The notes beneath the pieces were generated by a model. The model searched no databases. It worked only from the letters and a program-made list of their open reading frames with translations, and was not told the DNA's origin. Shown in pieces: positions 36,645 through 45,670 of a DNA stretch of 60,164 nucleotides (its first letter is position 1; every line of letters begins with the position of its first letter). Location of the stretch: NCBI GenBank assembly GCA_003225295.1, contig QHYZ01000085.1, positions 1-60,164 on the forward strand, in the 5' to 3' direction. This DNA comes from Acidobacteriota bacterium (GTDB lineage: Bacteria > Acidobacteriota > Terriglobia > Acidiferrales > UBA7541). The translations under genes and the position numbers were made by a program.

Positions 36645-36701
36645 TAAACGTGCGGCATGTGCGGAGCAGTCCGGTAGGTGTGTTCACATGCCGCACGTTT
36701 A
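36645..36701. repeat. Perfect 17-bp inverted repeat between protease and inhibitor genes
   Basis: TAAACGTGCGGCATGTG (36645-36661) and CACATGCCGCACGTTTA (36685-36701) are exact complements with a 23-base loop. The stem starts 18 bases after the protease stop and ends 53 bases before the inhibitor start. There is no T-tract, so it is not a simple terminator. It may stabilise the upstream mRNA 3' end, attenuate, or be a binding site. Confidence 0.85.
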
Positions 36702-36754
36702 TTGGCACACCAGCGATAGAATTGAGGCGCAGAGCACGAGAGGCTCTCGTCGAG

Positions 36755-37057
36755 ATGCACATCGCCTTCCAGCGTACCGGCGGTTTTGCGGGAATGCGCA
36801 CCGGGTGCGAGATTAATACGGAGAATCTGTCCCCTGAAGAAGCGACCCAAGTGGCCGCGTGGGTGGATGCGGCAAATTTTTTCAGTTTGCCGGAAGTTTC
36901 ACGCTCCGGCGGAGCCGACCAGTTCCAGTACAAAATCAGCATTGAAAAAGATGGCCGAAAGCACACGGTCGAGACCGACGAGCGCGCCACTCCCGCGTCC
37001 CTGTCTCCGCTGGTTAAGTGGTTGATGGCGGCCGCCCGCCGAAGTGCGTCTGGCTAG
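36755..37057 (+). CDS. Emfourin-type proteinaceous inhibitor of the M4 protease
   Basis: A 100-residue protein that resembles emfourin, the protealysin inhibitor from Serratia. It has the start MHIAFQRTGGFAGMR, the element SPEEATQVAAWVDAANFFSL, then DQFQYKISIEKDGRKHTVET and SLSPLVKWL. It has no signal peptide, matching a cytoplasmic inhibitor of a signal-less protease. A longer frame from GTG 36650 would start within the hairpin and adds an unrelated Arg-rich segment, so ATG 36755 is used. Known emfourin genes sit next to or fused with protealysin genes, as here. The assignment is by motif recall and context. Confidence 0.8.
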   Translation: MHIAFQRTGGFAGMRTGCEINTENLSPEEATQVAAWVDAANFFSLPEVSRSGGADQFQYKISIEKDGRKHTVETDERATPASLSPLVKWLMAAARRSASG

Positions 37058-37436
37058 GCGCTGGTTGGACCGCTTCTACCAGATCGAGGCGCAACGAATC
37101 GGATGCCACCGACGCTTGAGGTAATAAATCATTCCGGGATTCCATGGACATGAGCAGCCCGCTGGTAGGGGTCAGAGTTTTAGCAGTTCTTGAAAGAGCC
37201 AGACACGCACGTGCGCTTTCCCCCTTTGTTACAGCACATGACTTTGATTTCATCGCGGAGGTCGGCCCAGGAGCCTGCCAGGCTAGCGCTGGTCACTTGG
37301 TGTTATCGGACTGATGCTCTCAGGAGTGCACAAGCGGCGTTCGTGGTAACCTCTTCACATTGGATTGATATTTCCCGCGCCCGGTTCGTGTGGGCGCGAT
37401 CCATTTTCGAATTGGACGTCAAGGGAGACAATCCCT

Positions 37437-38624
37437 ATGAATGCGACTGTGCAGCGAATAGGTGCCCTGGCGGCGTGTTTCGTAGCGGGAATCATAGCTG
37501 TCGGTTGGCACATGGAAACTAGAGCCGCCGGCTCCAGAGATCCAAAGGCCAGGGCGAATCGCCTCGATCAGCCTGAAGCAAGAATCGCCAGCTCCTGGGA
37601 CCAGCAGGCTGCCGCCGCTTATCTCGACCAAAGGGCAGCCTGGTGGATGGAATGGCCAAAGGCCGCGCGCGATCACGAAACCTTCTGCGTGTCGTGTCAC
37701 ACGGCGGTACCTTACGCGCTCTCGCGGCCTGCTCTTCGTAAATCGCTCGCCGAGGCAGCCCCTTCCGCGAACGAACGCAGGCTCCTGGACAATGTCGTCA
37801 AGCGCGTACGCCTTTGGAAAGAAGTTGCGCCTTTCTACAGCGACGCGGATCGCGGGGTGTACAAGACTGTCGAGTCTCGCGGGACGGAATCCGTTCTCAA
37901 TGCCCTGATCCTGGCCAGCAATGACGCGCAGAGCGGCCAACTCAGCAACGACACGCGCACGGCGTTGGATAACATGTGGGCCGAGCAGCAAACCACGGGA
38001 AATAAAAAGGGCGCGTGGCTGTGGCTGCGCTTCGCCAATGAGCCGTGGGAAGCGGACGATTCAGACTACTATGGAGCCACTCTTGCCGCAGTCGCGGCGG
38101 GCACTCCCCCGGGGAGTTATCGCGCGCGGCCTGAAATCCAAGATAACCTCAAGATGTTGCGCGAATACCTGAACCGCGAATGCGCAGCCCAGACCACCAT
38201 CAATCGTGCTGTCCTCTTGTGGGCTTCCGCGAAAGTCCCCGGACTCCTCGAACCGGAAAAGCAAAAGGCGATCATCACTGAACTGTTGGGTAAGCAGCAG
38301 GCCGACGGCGGCTGGAGCCTATCGTCACTGTCTGGGTCCTGGAAACGAAATGATGGCACCCCGCAGGAAGAGAAGAGCGACGGATATGCAACCGGGCTGA
38401 TCACGTATGCGCTACAACAGGCGGGGATCCCTCGAGACAATACTCAACTGAGGCAAGGGATCGCGTGGCTGGCCGGTAATCAAAACAAGTCGCAAGGCTT
38501 CTGGCAGTCCTACTCCCTAAACAAAAACATAGAACACCACATGACTCCAAGCACCGCGCTCTTTATGAACGACGCGGCCACGGCTTACGCCGTGCTCGCG
38601 CTTACTGAGGCCAATCGACATTAA
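37437..38624 (+). CDS. Secreted alpha-toroid (squalene cyclase-like) protein with a CxxCH motif
   Basis: A 395-residue protein with a signal peptide (MNATVQRIGALAACFVAGII). Near 85, HETFCVSCHTAVPYALSR contains a single CxxCH haem-c motif. The rest shows alpha/alpha-toroid repeats of the prenyltransferase/squalene cyclase type (AVLLWASAKVPGL, LGKQQADGGWSLSSL, YATGLITYALQQAGI, AIAWL-like GIAWLAGNQNKSQGFW). No DxDD catalytic motif of a cyclase is visible, so cyclase activity is unlikely; a haem-bearing scaffold is more plausible. GGGAG precedes ATG 37437. The gap 37058-37436 upstream holds nothing I can name. Confidence 0.75.
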   Translation: MNATVQRIGALAACFVAGIIAVGWHMETRAAGSRDPKARANRLDQPEARIASSWDQQAAAAYLDQRAAWWMEWPKAARDHETFCVSCHTAVPYALSRPALRKSLAEAAPSANERRLLDNVVKRVRLWKEVAPFYSDADRGVYKTVESRGTESVLNALILASNDAQSGQLSNDTRTALDNMWAEQQTTGNKKGAWLWLRFANEPWEADDSDYYGATLAAVAAGTPPGSYRARPEIQDNLKMLREYLNRECAAQTTINRAVLLWASAKVPGLLEPEKQKAIITELLGKQQADGGWSLSSLSGSWKRNDGTPQEEKSDGYATGLITYALQQAGIPRDNTQLRQGIAWLAGNQNKSQGFWQSYSLNKNIEHHMTPSTALFMNDAATAYAVLALTEANRH

Positions 38625-38810
38625 GTCAGAACGCACCGGTCAACTGGCCTCCAGATCCCCTTTTGATTGCCGGGAAATTCTTCGAGATTTCGATTCAGCG
38701 GCCAGGTAACGACCCTGGCGAGTGTGGCTTCAACTCGCGTGCCGGTCGCTGAGAGTCCAAATCGCTTGATGGTTTCTCATTGCCGTCAAGCCGCAATGAA
38801 ACGGTTGTGA

Positions 38811-39026
38811 CTATCCTGCCGGAAGTAGGACCTGCTTGGCCTGGGATGAATGTTCCGCGTGGTCCTGACTGCGCTGCCGCAACGCCGGTGCATACAAGAA
38901 CCGAAAAGTGCGCGAGCCAAGCGGCGTCGTTTGCGTGGTATCGGCGAGCACAATGTCGAGCATCGCGCTGTTTGCCTCTCGCTCGGCATCGCCACCTGAA
39001 TTGACACTCAGGATTTCGACGCGCAT
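38811..39026 (-). CDS. Hypothetical small ORF, doubtful
   Basis: A 71-residue frame in the 38625-39279 gap. The first half looks protein-like with high-GC third positions (MLDIVLADTTQTTPLGSRTF and RFLYAPALRQ). No family is recognised, there is no clear Shine-Dalgarno sequence, and the frame ends abruptly, so it may be the start of a decayed gene. I see nothing else in this gap. Confidence 0.25.
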   Translation of the reverse strand: MRVEILSVNSGGDAEREANSAMLDIVLADTTQTTPLGSRTFRFLYAPALRQRSQDHAEHSSQAKQVLLPAG

Positions 39027-39279
39027 GAGCACGAGAGCCTGGCAGCGTGGAGCATCTGCCGAAGCGGCCCCTATTGACGTAGGTGTGGGAATTGAGTATT
39101 AAAGGGTAAGGCGAGCCTAAGGAACTACTATCCCTGAGCCGCCAAGATGTGGGTTTTCGTTCTCGATGACACCGAGCCCACCATTGCGTACCCTGGTCCG
39201 GTTGCGGTTGACATCAAGCATGAGGAAGCTCCTGGAAACCTGGTTGCCGATCCGGCCAAGATAGAGATGGAGAGAAGAA

Positions 39280-41661
39280 ATGAGCCTGGCTACTCCCGCA
39301 GATAACGGCCGTTTTTCCGGCATCGACGCACGCCGAAGCACCCGCCTAGAACGTGCTATCCCCCTAATTATCATGGGCATAGATAAACTTGGAGAACTCT
39401 CTCAGGAGGCCACCTCGGCGGTAAGTCTGAATCTCCATGGGTGCCGATTTCCCTCACGCCGTGATTATCCGGTTGAGACCTGGGTCAACCTGCAGGTGGC
39501 GGAACCAAATGGCGGGGCCAAATCAGCGCTGGTCCGCGCCAAAGTACGGTCCATCCACGGTCCCAAAGCCCCGCAAGAACTCTGCGAGATCGGCGTAGAG
39601 TTCGAAGCGCCGAGCAATGTGTGGGGAATTCCTACCCCCCCGGAAGATTGGCGATGCGCACCGGGACCAGCTCCCGAACGGGAGCCTGTGGTGATGGGTG
39701 CAGCACTTCCACTGAACGAAATCGCTCCCGATCAGAGATTGCCCGAGGTGGCAGCATTCCCTGCTCCGCCGGCCGCCGCGGAACGGGCAAAAGATCCCAG
39801 ACTGGCCAAACCAGAGCGGATGGTAATCACCAAGGACCAGCTAGTTAAGGCGCTACAGGGGAAACTGCAGCTGGCCGCCGAGAAGGCCGTAGCCAGCGCC
39901 TTCGCAGCGCAGCTCGATGGAGCCGTGAAAAAGGCTCTCTATAAGATCGCTGAGATTTCCAAGGCGAGTCTGCAGCAGGCCCAGGAGTTCACGGGGCAAC
40001 GTCTGGAAAGTTTGGTAAATTCCTCGCAGAAAGAGATTCTCAGCCGGCTGACAGGGCAGCTCGGAGAAGTTCAGAACCGCTGGGTAGAAGAGCAGAACGT
40101 GTATCGCAGCCGGTCAGAAGAGATTTCCGAGCGACTCGAGAAGCTAGTCACCGAGACTCAGCAAAGTTTCACTGATGCACAGGCGTTTATCGGGAGGATT
40201 GCCCACGAGCTGGGACCGCAGTTTCAATCGCTGCACACGCGGCTGGACGAGTACGCTACCCGTGCCGCTGAGGACTTCGAAGTCTTGGTAACCAGCGCTT
40301 CTGCCCGGCACCTTGTACAGCTGAAGGAAAGCACGCTGAAGGTGACGCAAGAGGCTTCGGCACAACTGGAAGCGCGCACCGCGGAGGTCGTTTCGCTAAC
40401 TGGCGTGGCCAGCGCCTTATCCGAAGAACGCCTCGAAGCGCTGCTCAGTTCTTCACGCGAGCAGATCCTCACCCAGCTGGGAGTGCGGCTTGGAGAGTTC
40501 CGGCGCGACTGGGAAGAGCAGCAGGGTAACTATCGCAACCGGACTGAAGAGATTGCTCTGCGGTTGGAGAAGCTAGCCACCGATGCGCAAACTGATTTGG
40601 CCGATACGCGGGCTTTCGTCGAGAAAGCCGCTGGCGACCTCGAAACTCATTTGCGTGTCCGACTGGACGAGAGCGTCAGGCGTGCCGCAAAAGCATTCGA
40701 AGCTGCGGCAGCCAGCGTTTCCGACCAGCAACTCGCTAGGCTAACAGAAGGCCCTAAGACGGCGGCACGAGATGCTGGTTTGGAGCTCGAGACCCGCACC
40801 GCGGAAGCGCGAGAGGCTTCCGCTCAGCTGGAAGCCCACGTGACGCAAACGCGTTTGCTCCTGCAGAGTCAGAGCGCTGTGAACAGCGTCTCTGAAGAGC
40901 GCCTTGAGAGTCTGGTGAATTCCGCGCGGGAAGAAATTCTGAGCCGCCTCGAGGAGCGTCTCGGAGAAGCCCAGAGTCGCTGGGAGGAGCACCAGGAAGC
41001 GAATCGCAGCGGGGCCGACGAGCTTGCGCGGCGATTCGAGAAGCTGGCTGGCGAAGCCGGTCCTGAGCTGGGCGAAACGCAAGGATTCATCGAAAAGGCT
41101 GCCCGCGAACTTGAGCCGCAGATGCGCACGACGCTGGAAGAAACCGTTGGCCGCGCGAGGGAGGAATTTGAGGCTGCGGCAGCCCGAGTCTCCGACCGGC
41201 AATTGGTGCGCCTAATGGAAGCCACGAGAATGGAGACGCGAGAAGTTTCCTCGCAACTCGAAGCGCGAGCGGCGGAGGCGCGCGCGCTGATCCAAAGCGC
41301 GGCTCATAGTATCCTGAACGAGTTCCGGCGGCAGGCGGAAGTGCAAATTGATTTGGCCATCTCCGAGGCAACCCAGCGGACTAAGTCCTCGCTGGCGTCG
41401 CTGGAGGCGGAAAACCGGACGGCTTGCGATGCGCGCCGCCGAACGCTCGAGGATGAGGTCGCCCGAGCAGGAGAACTGTCGTGCAAGGAGTTCCCCACGG
41501 GAATCAGGGCTTTCCTTTATTTCTGCTTGGTTGCCGCCGTCAGCTCCGCTCACAACCAACCAAAGACTACGCTCGATGGATTGGTCAGAGATCATGGAAT
41601 AACTGTCCAGGAGATTGCCGGCTCCAGCGATTCGACGGAACAAGGCGAGAACCATTCTTAA
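39280..41661 (+). CDS. PilZ-domain protein with three long coiled-coil repeats
   Basis: A 793-residue protein. The N-terminus (about 15-118) is a PilZ-type domain: RRSTRLER, AVSLNLHGCRF and the closing strand CEIGVEFEAPSNVWGI. After a Pro/Ala linker, residues 165-730 are coiled coil containing three diverged repeats that each begin RLExLxxSxxxxIL at 241, 384 and 541 and share RLEKL and SxxxLxxLxE blocks. This is apolipoprotein/Tar-like in style. A short hydrophobic segment GIRAFLYFCLVAAVSSA near 745 could anchor it. GGAGAGAAG precedes ATG 39280. A structural or signalling filament that responds to cyclic di-GMP is a guess. Confidence 0.8.
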   Translation: MSLATPADNGRFSGIDARRSTRLERAIPLIIMGIDKLGELSQEATSAVSLNLHGCRFPSRRDYPVETWVNLQVAEPNGGAKSALVRAKVRSIHGPKAPQELCEIGVEFEAPSNVWGIPTPPEDWRCAPGPAPEREPVVMGAALPLNEIAPDQRLPEVAAFPAPPAAAERAKDPRLAKPERMVITKDQLVKALQGKLQLAAEKAVASAFAAQLDGAVKKALYKIAEISKASLQQAQEFTGQRLESLVNSSQKEILSRLTGQLGEVQNRWVEEQNVYRSRSEEISERLEKLVTETQQSFTDAQAFIGRIAHELGPQFQSLHTRLDEYATRAAEDFEVLVTSASARHLVQLKESTLKVTQEASAQLEARTAEVVSLTGVASALSEERLEALLSSSREQILTQLGVRLGEFRRDWEEQQGNYRNRTEEIALRLEKLATDAQTDLADTRAFVEKAAGDLETHLRVRLDESVRRAAKAFEAAAASVSDQQLARLTEGPKTAARDAGLELETRTAEAREASAQLEAHVTQTRLLLQSQSAVNSVSEERLESLVNSAREEILSRLEERLGEAQSRWEEHQEANRSGADELARRFEKLAGEAGPELGETQGFIEKAARELEPQMRTTLEETVGRAREEFEAAAARVSDRQLVRLMEATRMETREVSSQLEARAAEARALIQSAAHSILNEFRRQAEVQIDLAISEATQRTKSSLASLEAENRTACDARRRTLEDEVARAGELSCKEFPTGIRAFLYFCLVAAVSSAHNQPKTTLDGLVRDHGITVQEIAGSSDSTEQGENHS

Positions 41662-41930
41662 CGCGGTCGGAAAATTCCGGAGACGCCAATCCGGAGCCCA
41701 CCATTCTTAGCTGGGCCAAATGGCCTTCCCTTGCCAAGAGGCTATCCGGCATGAATGCCTTTGAATCAACGATATTCAAGAAGATGAAACGGAGCAGTGC
41801 TAACCAGGCAATCAGGAATATAACAAGGCTACAGTAGGTCGAAAACTTTGAAATGGCATTTTCGTAAAGCATTACTCGAGACCTATCCCCCACGGCTGGC
41901 CGCGTGGCGGCGTGCTCACGTGCAACGTTT

Positions 41931-41990
41931 TTTTTGCCAGTGCGAATTGCGCTGAAGGCTACTGCTGCCGAAGCAATTCACTGGCGGCGC
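41931..41990. repeat. Dispersed repeat copy B
   Basis: TTTGCCAGTGCGAATTGCG, GAAGGCTACTGCTGCCGAAG and CAATTCACTGG match copies A and C; the tRNA-like end is absent. It lies in the 41662-42619 gap. That gap also has a minus-strand frame with one hydrophobic helix ending near 41600 that overlaps the coiled-coil gene and is not called. Confidence 0.6.
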
Positions 41991-42107
41991 CTGGGACCTC
42001 GCTCGCAGGGAGGCGATGGCAGCTCGGTGCGAAAACAAGAATGAGGTCGCTCGGATCTACTTGGCCCACGCTACGGTGCGTGTGACGGAGTTTGGAAATT
42101 ACGGGTA

Positions 42108-42384
42108 GTGCCCAGCACGCTTTACGCCGCCTATTTGCGCGGCCTGGCGTACTTGCCTCTGAATCAGCCCACTCTTGCGGCCAACCAGTTCCAAAAACTG
42201 GTGGATCACCGTGGTTGTGTCCAGAGTTTCTTCCTCGGCGCGCTTGTTCATCTGCAGTTGGCACATGGTTTTGCGACCGCTGGAGGCAAGATCAAGGAGC
42301 GCGCGGGCGGATCAAGACTTCCTCACGTTGTGGAAAGACGCCGACCCGGACATTCCCATCCTCATTGCTGCCAACTCTGGGTAG
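42108..42384 (+). pseudogene. TPR tail of a serine/threonine kinase, frameshifted
   Basis: One frame reads YAAYLRGLAYLPLNQPTLAA, NQFQKLVDHRG and LGALVHLQLAHGF; after a frameshift near 42295 the next frame reads ADQDFLTLWKDADPDIPILI. Together these match the C-terminal TPR region that ends acidobacterial kinase or cyclase proteins (typical end: YQDFLTLWKDADPDIPIL). There is no kinase domain and no start. It is a decayed 3' fragment. Confidence 0.65.
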
Positions 42385-42619
42385 GCAAAGCTCCATTAGT
42401 TCCGAGCAGAGGACGGCGTTTTGCGCCGTCAGTGGCGACAGGAAACAAACGACTTACGCGTCTGTTTCCTGGAGGCAGCCAAGAACAAACCCCTGCCAGT
42501 GGACGATTAGTTGTATGGAGGTGAATGTCAAAAGAAAAACCTCTCCTTGCTATGCAATCAGGTGGGGACAAGACCAGTAAGCACCCCTGACCCTGTCCTT
42601 AAACTGATCTTTGGTACAA

Positions 42620-43789
42620 ATGACAGCTGGCCCTCTGCTTGTTAACCTGGCCAGTATGGGTAACTCTTCTTCACACGAGTTTCGTAGCCGTTCCGCGCAC
42701 CTTGGCTGGATCGCTCCTTCGATTCTAGAACCAAAATCAAGTGAACTGCGCCTGGGCCTAGGGCTGGGCCCCAACCGCAAGAGCCCCACCCCCCCGGCCG
42801 GTAAAGACGCGAACGACAAAAAGAGGGTCTCCGTGCGTTTCGAACTCCTCCCTGACCGGAAGCCGCGGTGGGACCGAATCGGCCTGAGCGCTGCCGGACA
42901 ATTGGCAACCGTGGGTTTCCTGCTCTTAGCTCCCCTGATTTTCCCGCAGCCGATGCAGACCGCCCTGAAATTTGATGTTGTGGATTTGATGCAGCCGGTC
43001 ACGCAAATTAGCCTCCCGTCATCAACTCCACCTCCCCCAAAGATTAGGCCCAAGGTTCGGCCGCCAGAACCTAAGCCGGTACTTCCTGAACCGCCGGAGT
43101 TGAACCCCAGGCAGCAGCACGTTTTTCTGGTTCCGAAGCCTGAAGCGCCCAAGGTTCGCACCGTGGAAGCAAAGCCTGTGGAACTCCATCCGATCCTTGA
43201 ACAAACAAAGATTGTTGTGATGACGAGCCAACCAAAGCCCCCAAAGGAAGATGTAAAGGTCGGCACTCTCAGTTCGGGCAGCCCCGCTCCATCAACGGTG
43301 GTTGCTCCAGCTAACAAAGTGCAGACCGGAGGCTTTGGCGACCCGAACGGAATCCTAGGTCCCGGAAATCCGAACCGGGCTGCGAACATTAACCAAGCTG
43401 GCTCGCCTCTTCTGCCCGGGGGTCCCGGCTATGGCAACGGTGGTAGCGGCGCCCGAGGCATACGCGGCGCCGTGGCCGCCGAGCAGCCCAAGAAGAGCGC
43501 GCCCGCCACGGGAGGCGCGACCACGGGTGTCGACATTTTGGACAAGCCAAACCCCGTTTATTCCGCCGAAGGGCGTACTCTCAGAATTGAAGGTGATGTA
43601 GTTCTGGAGGTAGTCTTCCTCGCCTCGAGCCAAGTGCAAGTGATCCGCGTGGTGAGCGGCCTAAGCCACGGTCTTGATGAAACAGCAATTCAGGCGGCAA
43701 AACAGATACGCTTCAGGCCTGCGAAACGCGACGGGCAGCCGGTTGATTTTCCCGCTCGTGTGCGGATTGCGTTCCGTTTGGCCAAGTAA
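42620..43789 (+). CDS. TonB-family energy-transducer-like protein
   Basis: A 389-residue protein with a single membrane helix at about 90-115 (LSAAGQLATVGFLLLAPLIF), a Pro/Lys-rich periplasmic spacer (PPPPKIRPKVRPPEPKPVL), a Gly/Asn-rich stretch and a C-terminal TonB domain (GDVVLEVVFLASSQVQVIRV, DETAIQAAKQIRFRPAKRDG). This is a genuine TonB layout, except that the N-terminal cytoplasmic part is longer than usual. It should couple proton-motive force from ExbBD to outer-membrane receptors such as the Oar-like one at 54 kb. No exbB or exbD is close. The start is uncertain: ATG 42620, TTG 42611 and ATG 42656 are in frame without clear Shine-Dalgarno sequences. Confidence 0.85.
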   Translation: MTAGPLLVNLASMGNSSSHEFRSRSAHLGWIAPSILEPKSSELRLGLGLGPNRKSPTPPAGKDANDKKRVSVRFELLPDRKPRWDRIGLSAAGQLATVGFLLLAPLIFPQPMQTALKFDVVDLMQPVTQISLPSSTPPPPKIRPKVRPPEPKPVLPEPPELNPRQQHVFLVPKPEAPKVRTVEAKPVELHPILEQTKIVVMTSQPKPPKEDVKVGTLSSGSPAPSTVVAPANKVQTGGFGDPNGILGPGNPNRAANINQAGSPLLPGGPGYGNGGSGARGIRGAVAAEQPKKSAPATGGATTGVDILDKPNPVYSAEGRTLRIEGDVVLEVVFLASSQVQVIRVVSGLSHGLDETAIQAAKQIRFRPAKRDGQPVDFPARVRIAFRLAK

Positions 43790-44084
43790 GCTTGGGGCAG
43801 CGACATGAGGAAGATACTGGCAGCCATGCCCTGCAATCCTAAAATCTTCGATGGCGGCCCCCTTTACCCGGCTTGTGCCTTCAGCGACGGGCATCTTCAT
43901 TGGTCTCTCAATTCATTGGTCCACGTTTCTAAGATCAGCTAATCGTTTTGTTCAATACGTATGAAGATAACTCCCATGGAGCCGGCTGGCCGAACATTAG
44001 CGGAGAACTTCGCAGCGAACACGTCGAGTCGCAGTCAAGCAGTCCACGCAGGAGGTCACTTGGACCATTCGCAAGAGCGGTCGG

Positions 44085-44190
44085 ATAACCGTCATTTGAC
44101 CCGCCAGCGCGAATCGCGAGGAAGGCTACTGCAGCCGAGGCAATGCACTGGGGGCCGATTAAAGTTGACCGGGGGACTCGAACTCCGGCT
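44085..44190. repeat. Dispersed repeat copy C with tRNA-3'-end-like segment
   Basis: ATAACCGTCATTTGACCCGC and CCAGCGCGAA, then GAAGGCTACTGCAGCCGAGG and CAATGCACTGGGGGCCGATT align with copies A and B. On the minus strand 44188-44154 reads GGAGTTCGAGTCCCCC and GGTCAAC, like a T-arm plus acceptor, but without a full tRNA. The rest of 43790-44350 holds no gene that I can support. Confidence 0.6.
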
Positions 44191-44350
44191 CCCTGCTGGC
44201 AATCGTCTTGCTATTAGAACTCGGGTGATTGAGCGCTTCTGCCCCGTCCGAAATCTTCGGTTCGGATAACACTTACTTCTTGCCGGATGCCGCTTTGGCG
44301 ATTCCGCTTTCAATCCATTCCAAAACTCGAACAATCAACTTTTGGTGGCG

Positions 44351-44383
44351 CTAGCCCAACTTCCCCCGTGGAAGTTGGGCTAG
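44351..44383. terminator. Hairpin after the 44.4-kb secreted protein gene
   Basis: CTAGCCCAACTTCC (44351-44364) and GGAAGTTGGGCTAG (44370-44383) are exact complements around a 5-base loop. The stem lies 8 bases beyond the stop of the minus-strand gene, where a terminator is expected, but no T-run follows on either strand. It may be a mobile palindrome. Confidence 0.5.
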
Positions 44384-44390
44384 GCCAATA

Positions 44391-45065
44391 CTACGGGCGA
44401 AAAATCTTCCGATTCTTCTGCCGGGCCACTTCCAGGTCATCCGTTTGTTTTTTCTGGCGTTCGGCTTCCCGTTTAGGACCCTCTTGCTCTTCTAATTTCA
44501 CAGCCTCCGCAATGGCAAGCTCAGCTTCTGCATTGACGCGCTTGGAATAAATGATCAGCCCAAGACGATCGGTGAAGGAAGAACGGACAAGATTGAAGGA
44601 ATATTGCGCGTCCTCCCAGGATGCGACGGGCTTTTGCGTCGCGTCATAGTGGTCGTTCTTCGCGGAGTCGATCTCCGGCACAACATTTGTCGCCGGACCG
44701 TATTTCTCCGCAATGGATTTCGCCATGTCCTCCGCGGTGAGCCCTTCCGTGGAGGTTTGATCATAAGTCACAGAAATCTTGTAGAGCTCGCCGTTGTGGA
44801 AGGAGAAAAGAATCTGTTCGACAGCATCCGATTGGAACGAAGTCCCGGGAACATTCGGCGGCCACCAATTTACTTCCTGAACCAGCGCTGGACGGCCTTG
44901 AATCACCTTTACATCGGCCATCTTTTGGTCGGTACGCTCCAGCACTTTGGTCTGGCTCATTCCTAGGCTAAAGTGCCGGTACTTGGAAAGATCCTGAGCA
45001 CGAAGCAATGGCGCTGTAAGAAGCGACACAACAAAGCAAAGAATCAAAATGCGCATTTTTTTCAT
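44391..45065 (-). CDS. Secreted hypothetical protein
   Basis: A 224-residue protein starting at ATG 45065 behind AGGA, with a clear signal peptide (MKKMRILILCFVVSLLTAPL, cleaved after RAQ). The mature part begins LSKYRHFSLGMSQTKVLERT, which resembles the SmpA/BamE-like pattern in which GMs..V...G begins a domain for binding at the membrane. The middle has a probable alpha/beta domain (LYKISVTYDQTSTEGLTAED, IAEKYGP) and the last 45 residues are a charged helix (EEQEGPKREAERQKKQTDD). I do not recognise a named family. A longer frame upstream to 45182 adds Arg-rich residues and is unlikely. Confidence 0.75.
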   Translation of the reverse strand: MKKMRILILCFVVSLLTAPLLRAQDLSKYRHFSLGMSQTKVLERTDQKMADVKVIQGRPALVQEVNWWPPNVPGTSFQSDAVEQILFSFHNGELYKISVTYDQTSTEGLTAEDMAKSIAEKYGPATNVVPEIDSAKNDHYDATQKPVASWEDAQYSFNLVRSSFTDRLGLIIYSKRVNAEAELAIAEAVKLEEQEGPKREAERQKKQTDDLEVARQKNRKIFRP

Positions 45066-45369
45066 TTTCCTGTCCAACGAATTCCTAGGGACTCGAAATC
45101 GGAGCCGCATATTCCTCTGTGGCCTTTTCTGCGCGAGGCCGTTTCCCAGGGCTACCCAACCCGGATTCTGGCGGAGCGGCAACAGGCTTTCTCAAGACAA
45201 AATTCTTTACGGGAACTAAGGCGATACCTGGTTGGATATGTCGAGAATGGGTGGTAACACTCAGGAAAGGAATGCCGAGGAAACGTTTTGAAACGACTCT
45301 GGTAATCTCTAGCGGTAGTTTACTCGGAATTTGAAAAAAAGAGAGGTAAGCCGCTGATCGGCAAGAAGT

Positions 45370-45670
45370 TCAGGAAGCAGCGGGCGTATTGCCCTCTTTA
45401 GGCAACCGCAGCGCGTCCAGGCCCAGCTCTTTGGCCAAGCTCTGCTGTGCGAGAGTCTGCGTTGAGAGGACCAGAGCCACGCGGTTGGTCCCCTTTTCAC
45501 TCTTGGGATAGAGCAGAGCAAACTGTTGGATCTGACGAAGTTCTTCCAGCAACTGTTCCATCGACAGCCCAGGCAGCCTGGGCTTTCCTATGGATGTACT
45601 GCAGCAGCGAGATGCCCAACATGCAGTAGAAGGCATGAACACGAATCTTTTTGCGTGCGGCACATTGTCG
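45370..45670 (-). pseudogene. IS1634-like transposase C-terminal fragment, frameshifted
   Basis: Reading the minus strand, KIRVHAFYCMLGISLLQYIH and RKAQAA fit the RVHAFYC helix near the end of IS1634/IS4-type transposases. After a frameshift near 45580 the next frame continues GLSMEQLLEELRQIQQFALL, YPKSEKGTNRV and LAKELGLDALRLP to a stop at 45370. It is fused directly to integrase sequence upstream, so an old insertion or recombination joined them. The family name is from recall. Confidence 0.6.

Noticed and set aside
41585-41893. Minus-strand frame with one hydrophobic helix
   Set aside because: It overlaps the end of the coiled-coil gene, lacks a ribosome-binding site and has no recognisable family.
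42550-43389. Minus-strand 279-codon frame opposite the TonB gene
   Set aside because: Gly/Ser/Thr-rich antisense of the Pro-rich TonB spacer; the plus strand has the TonB domain.
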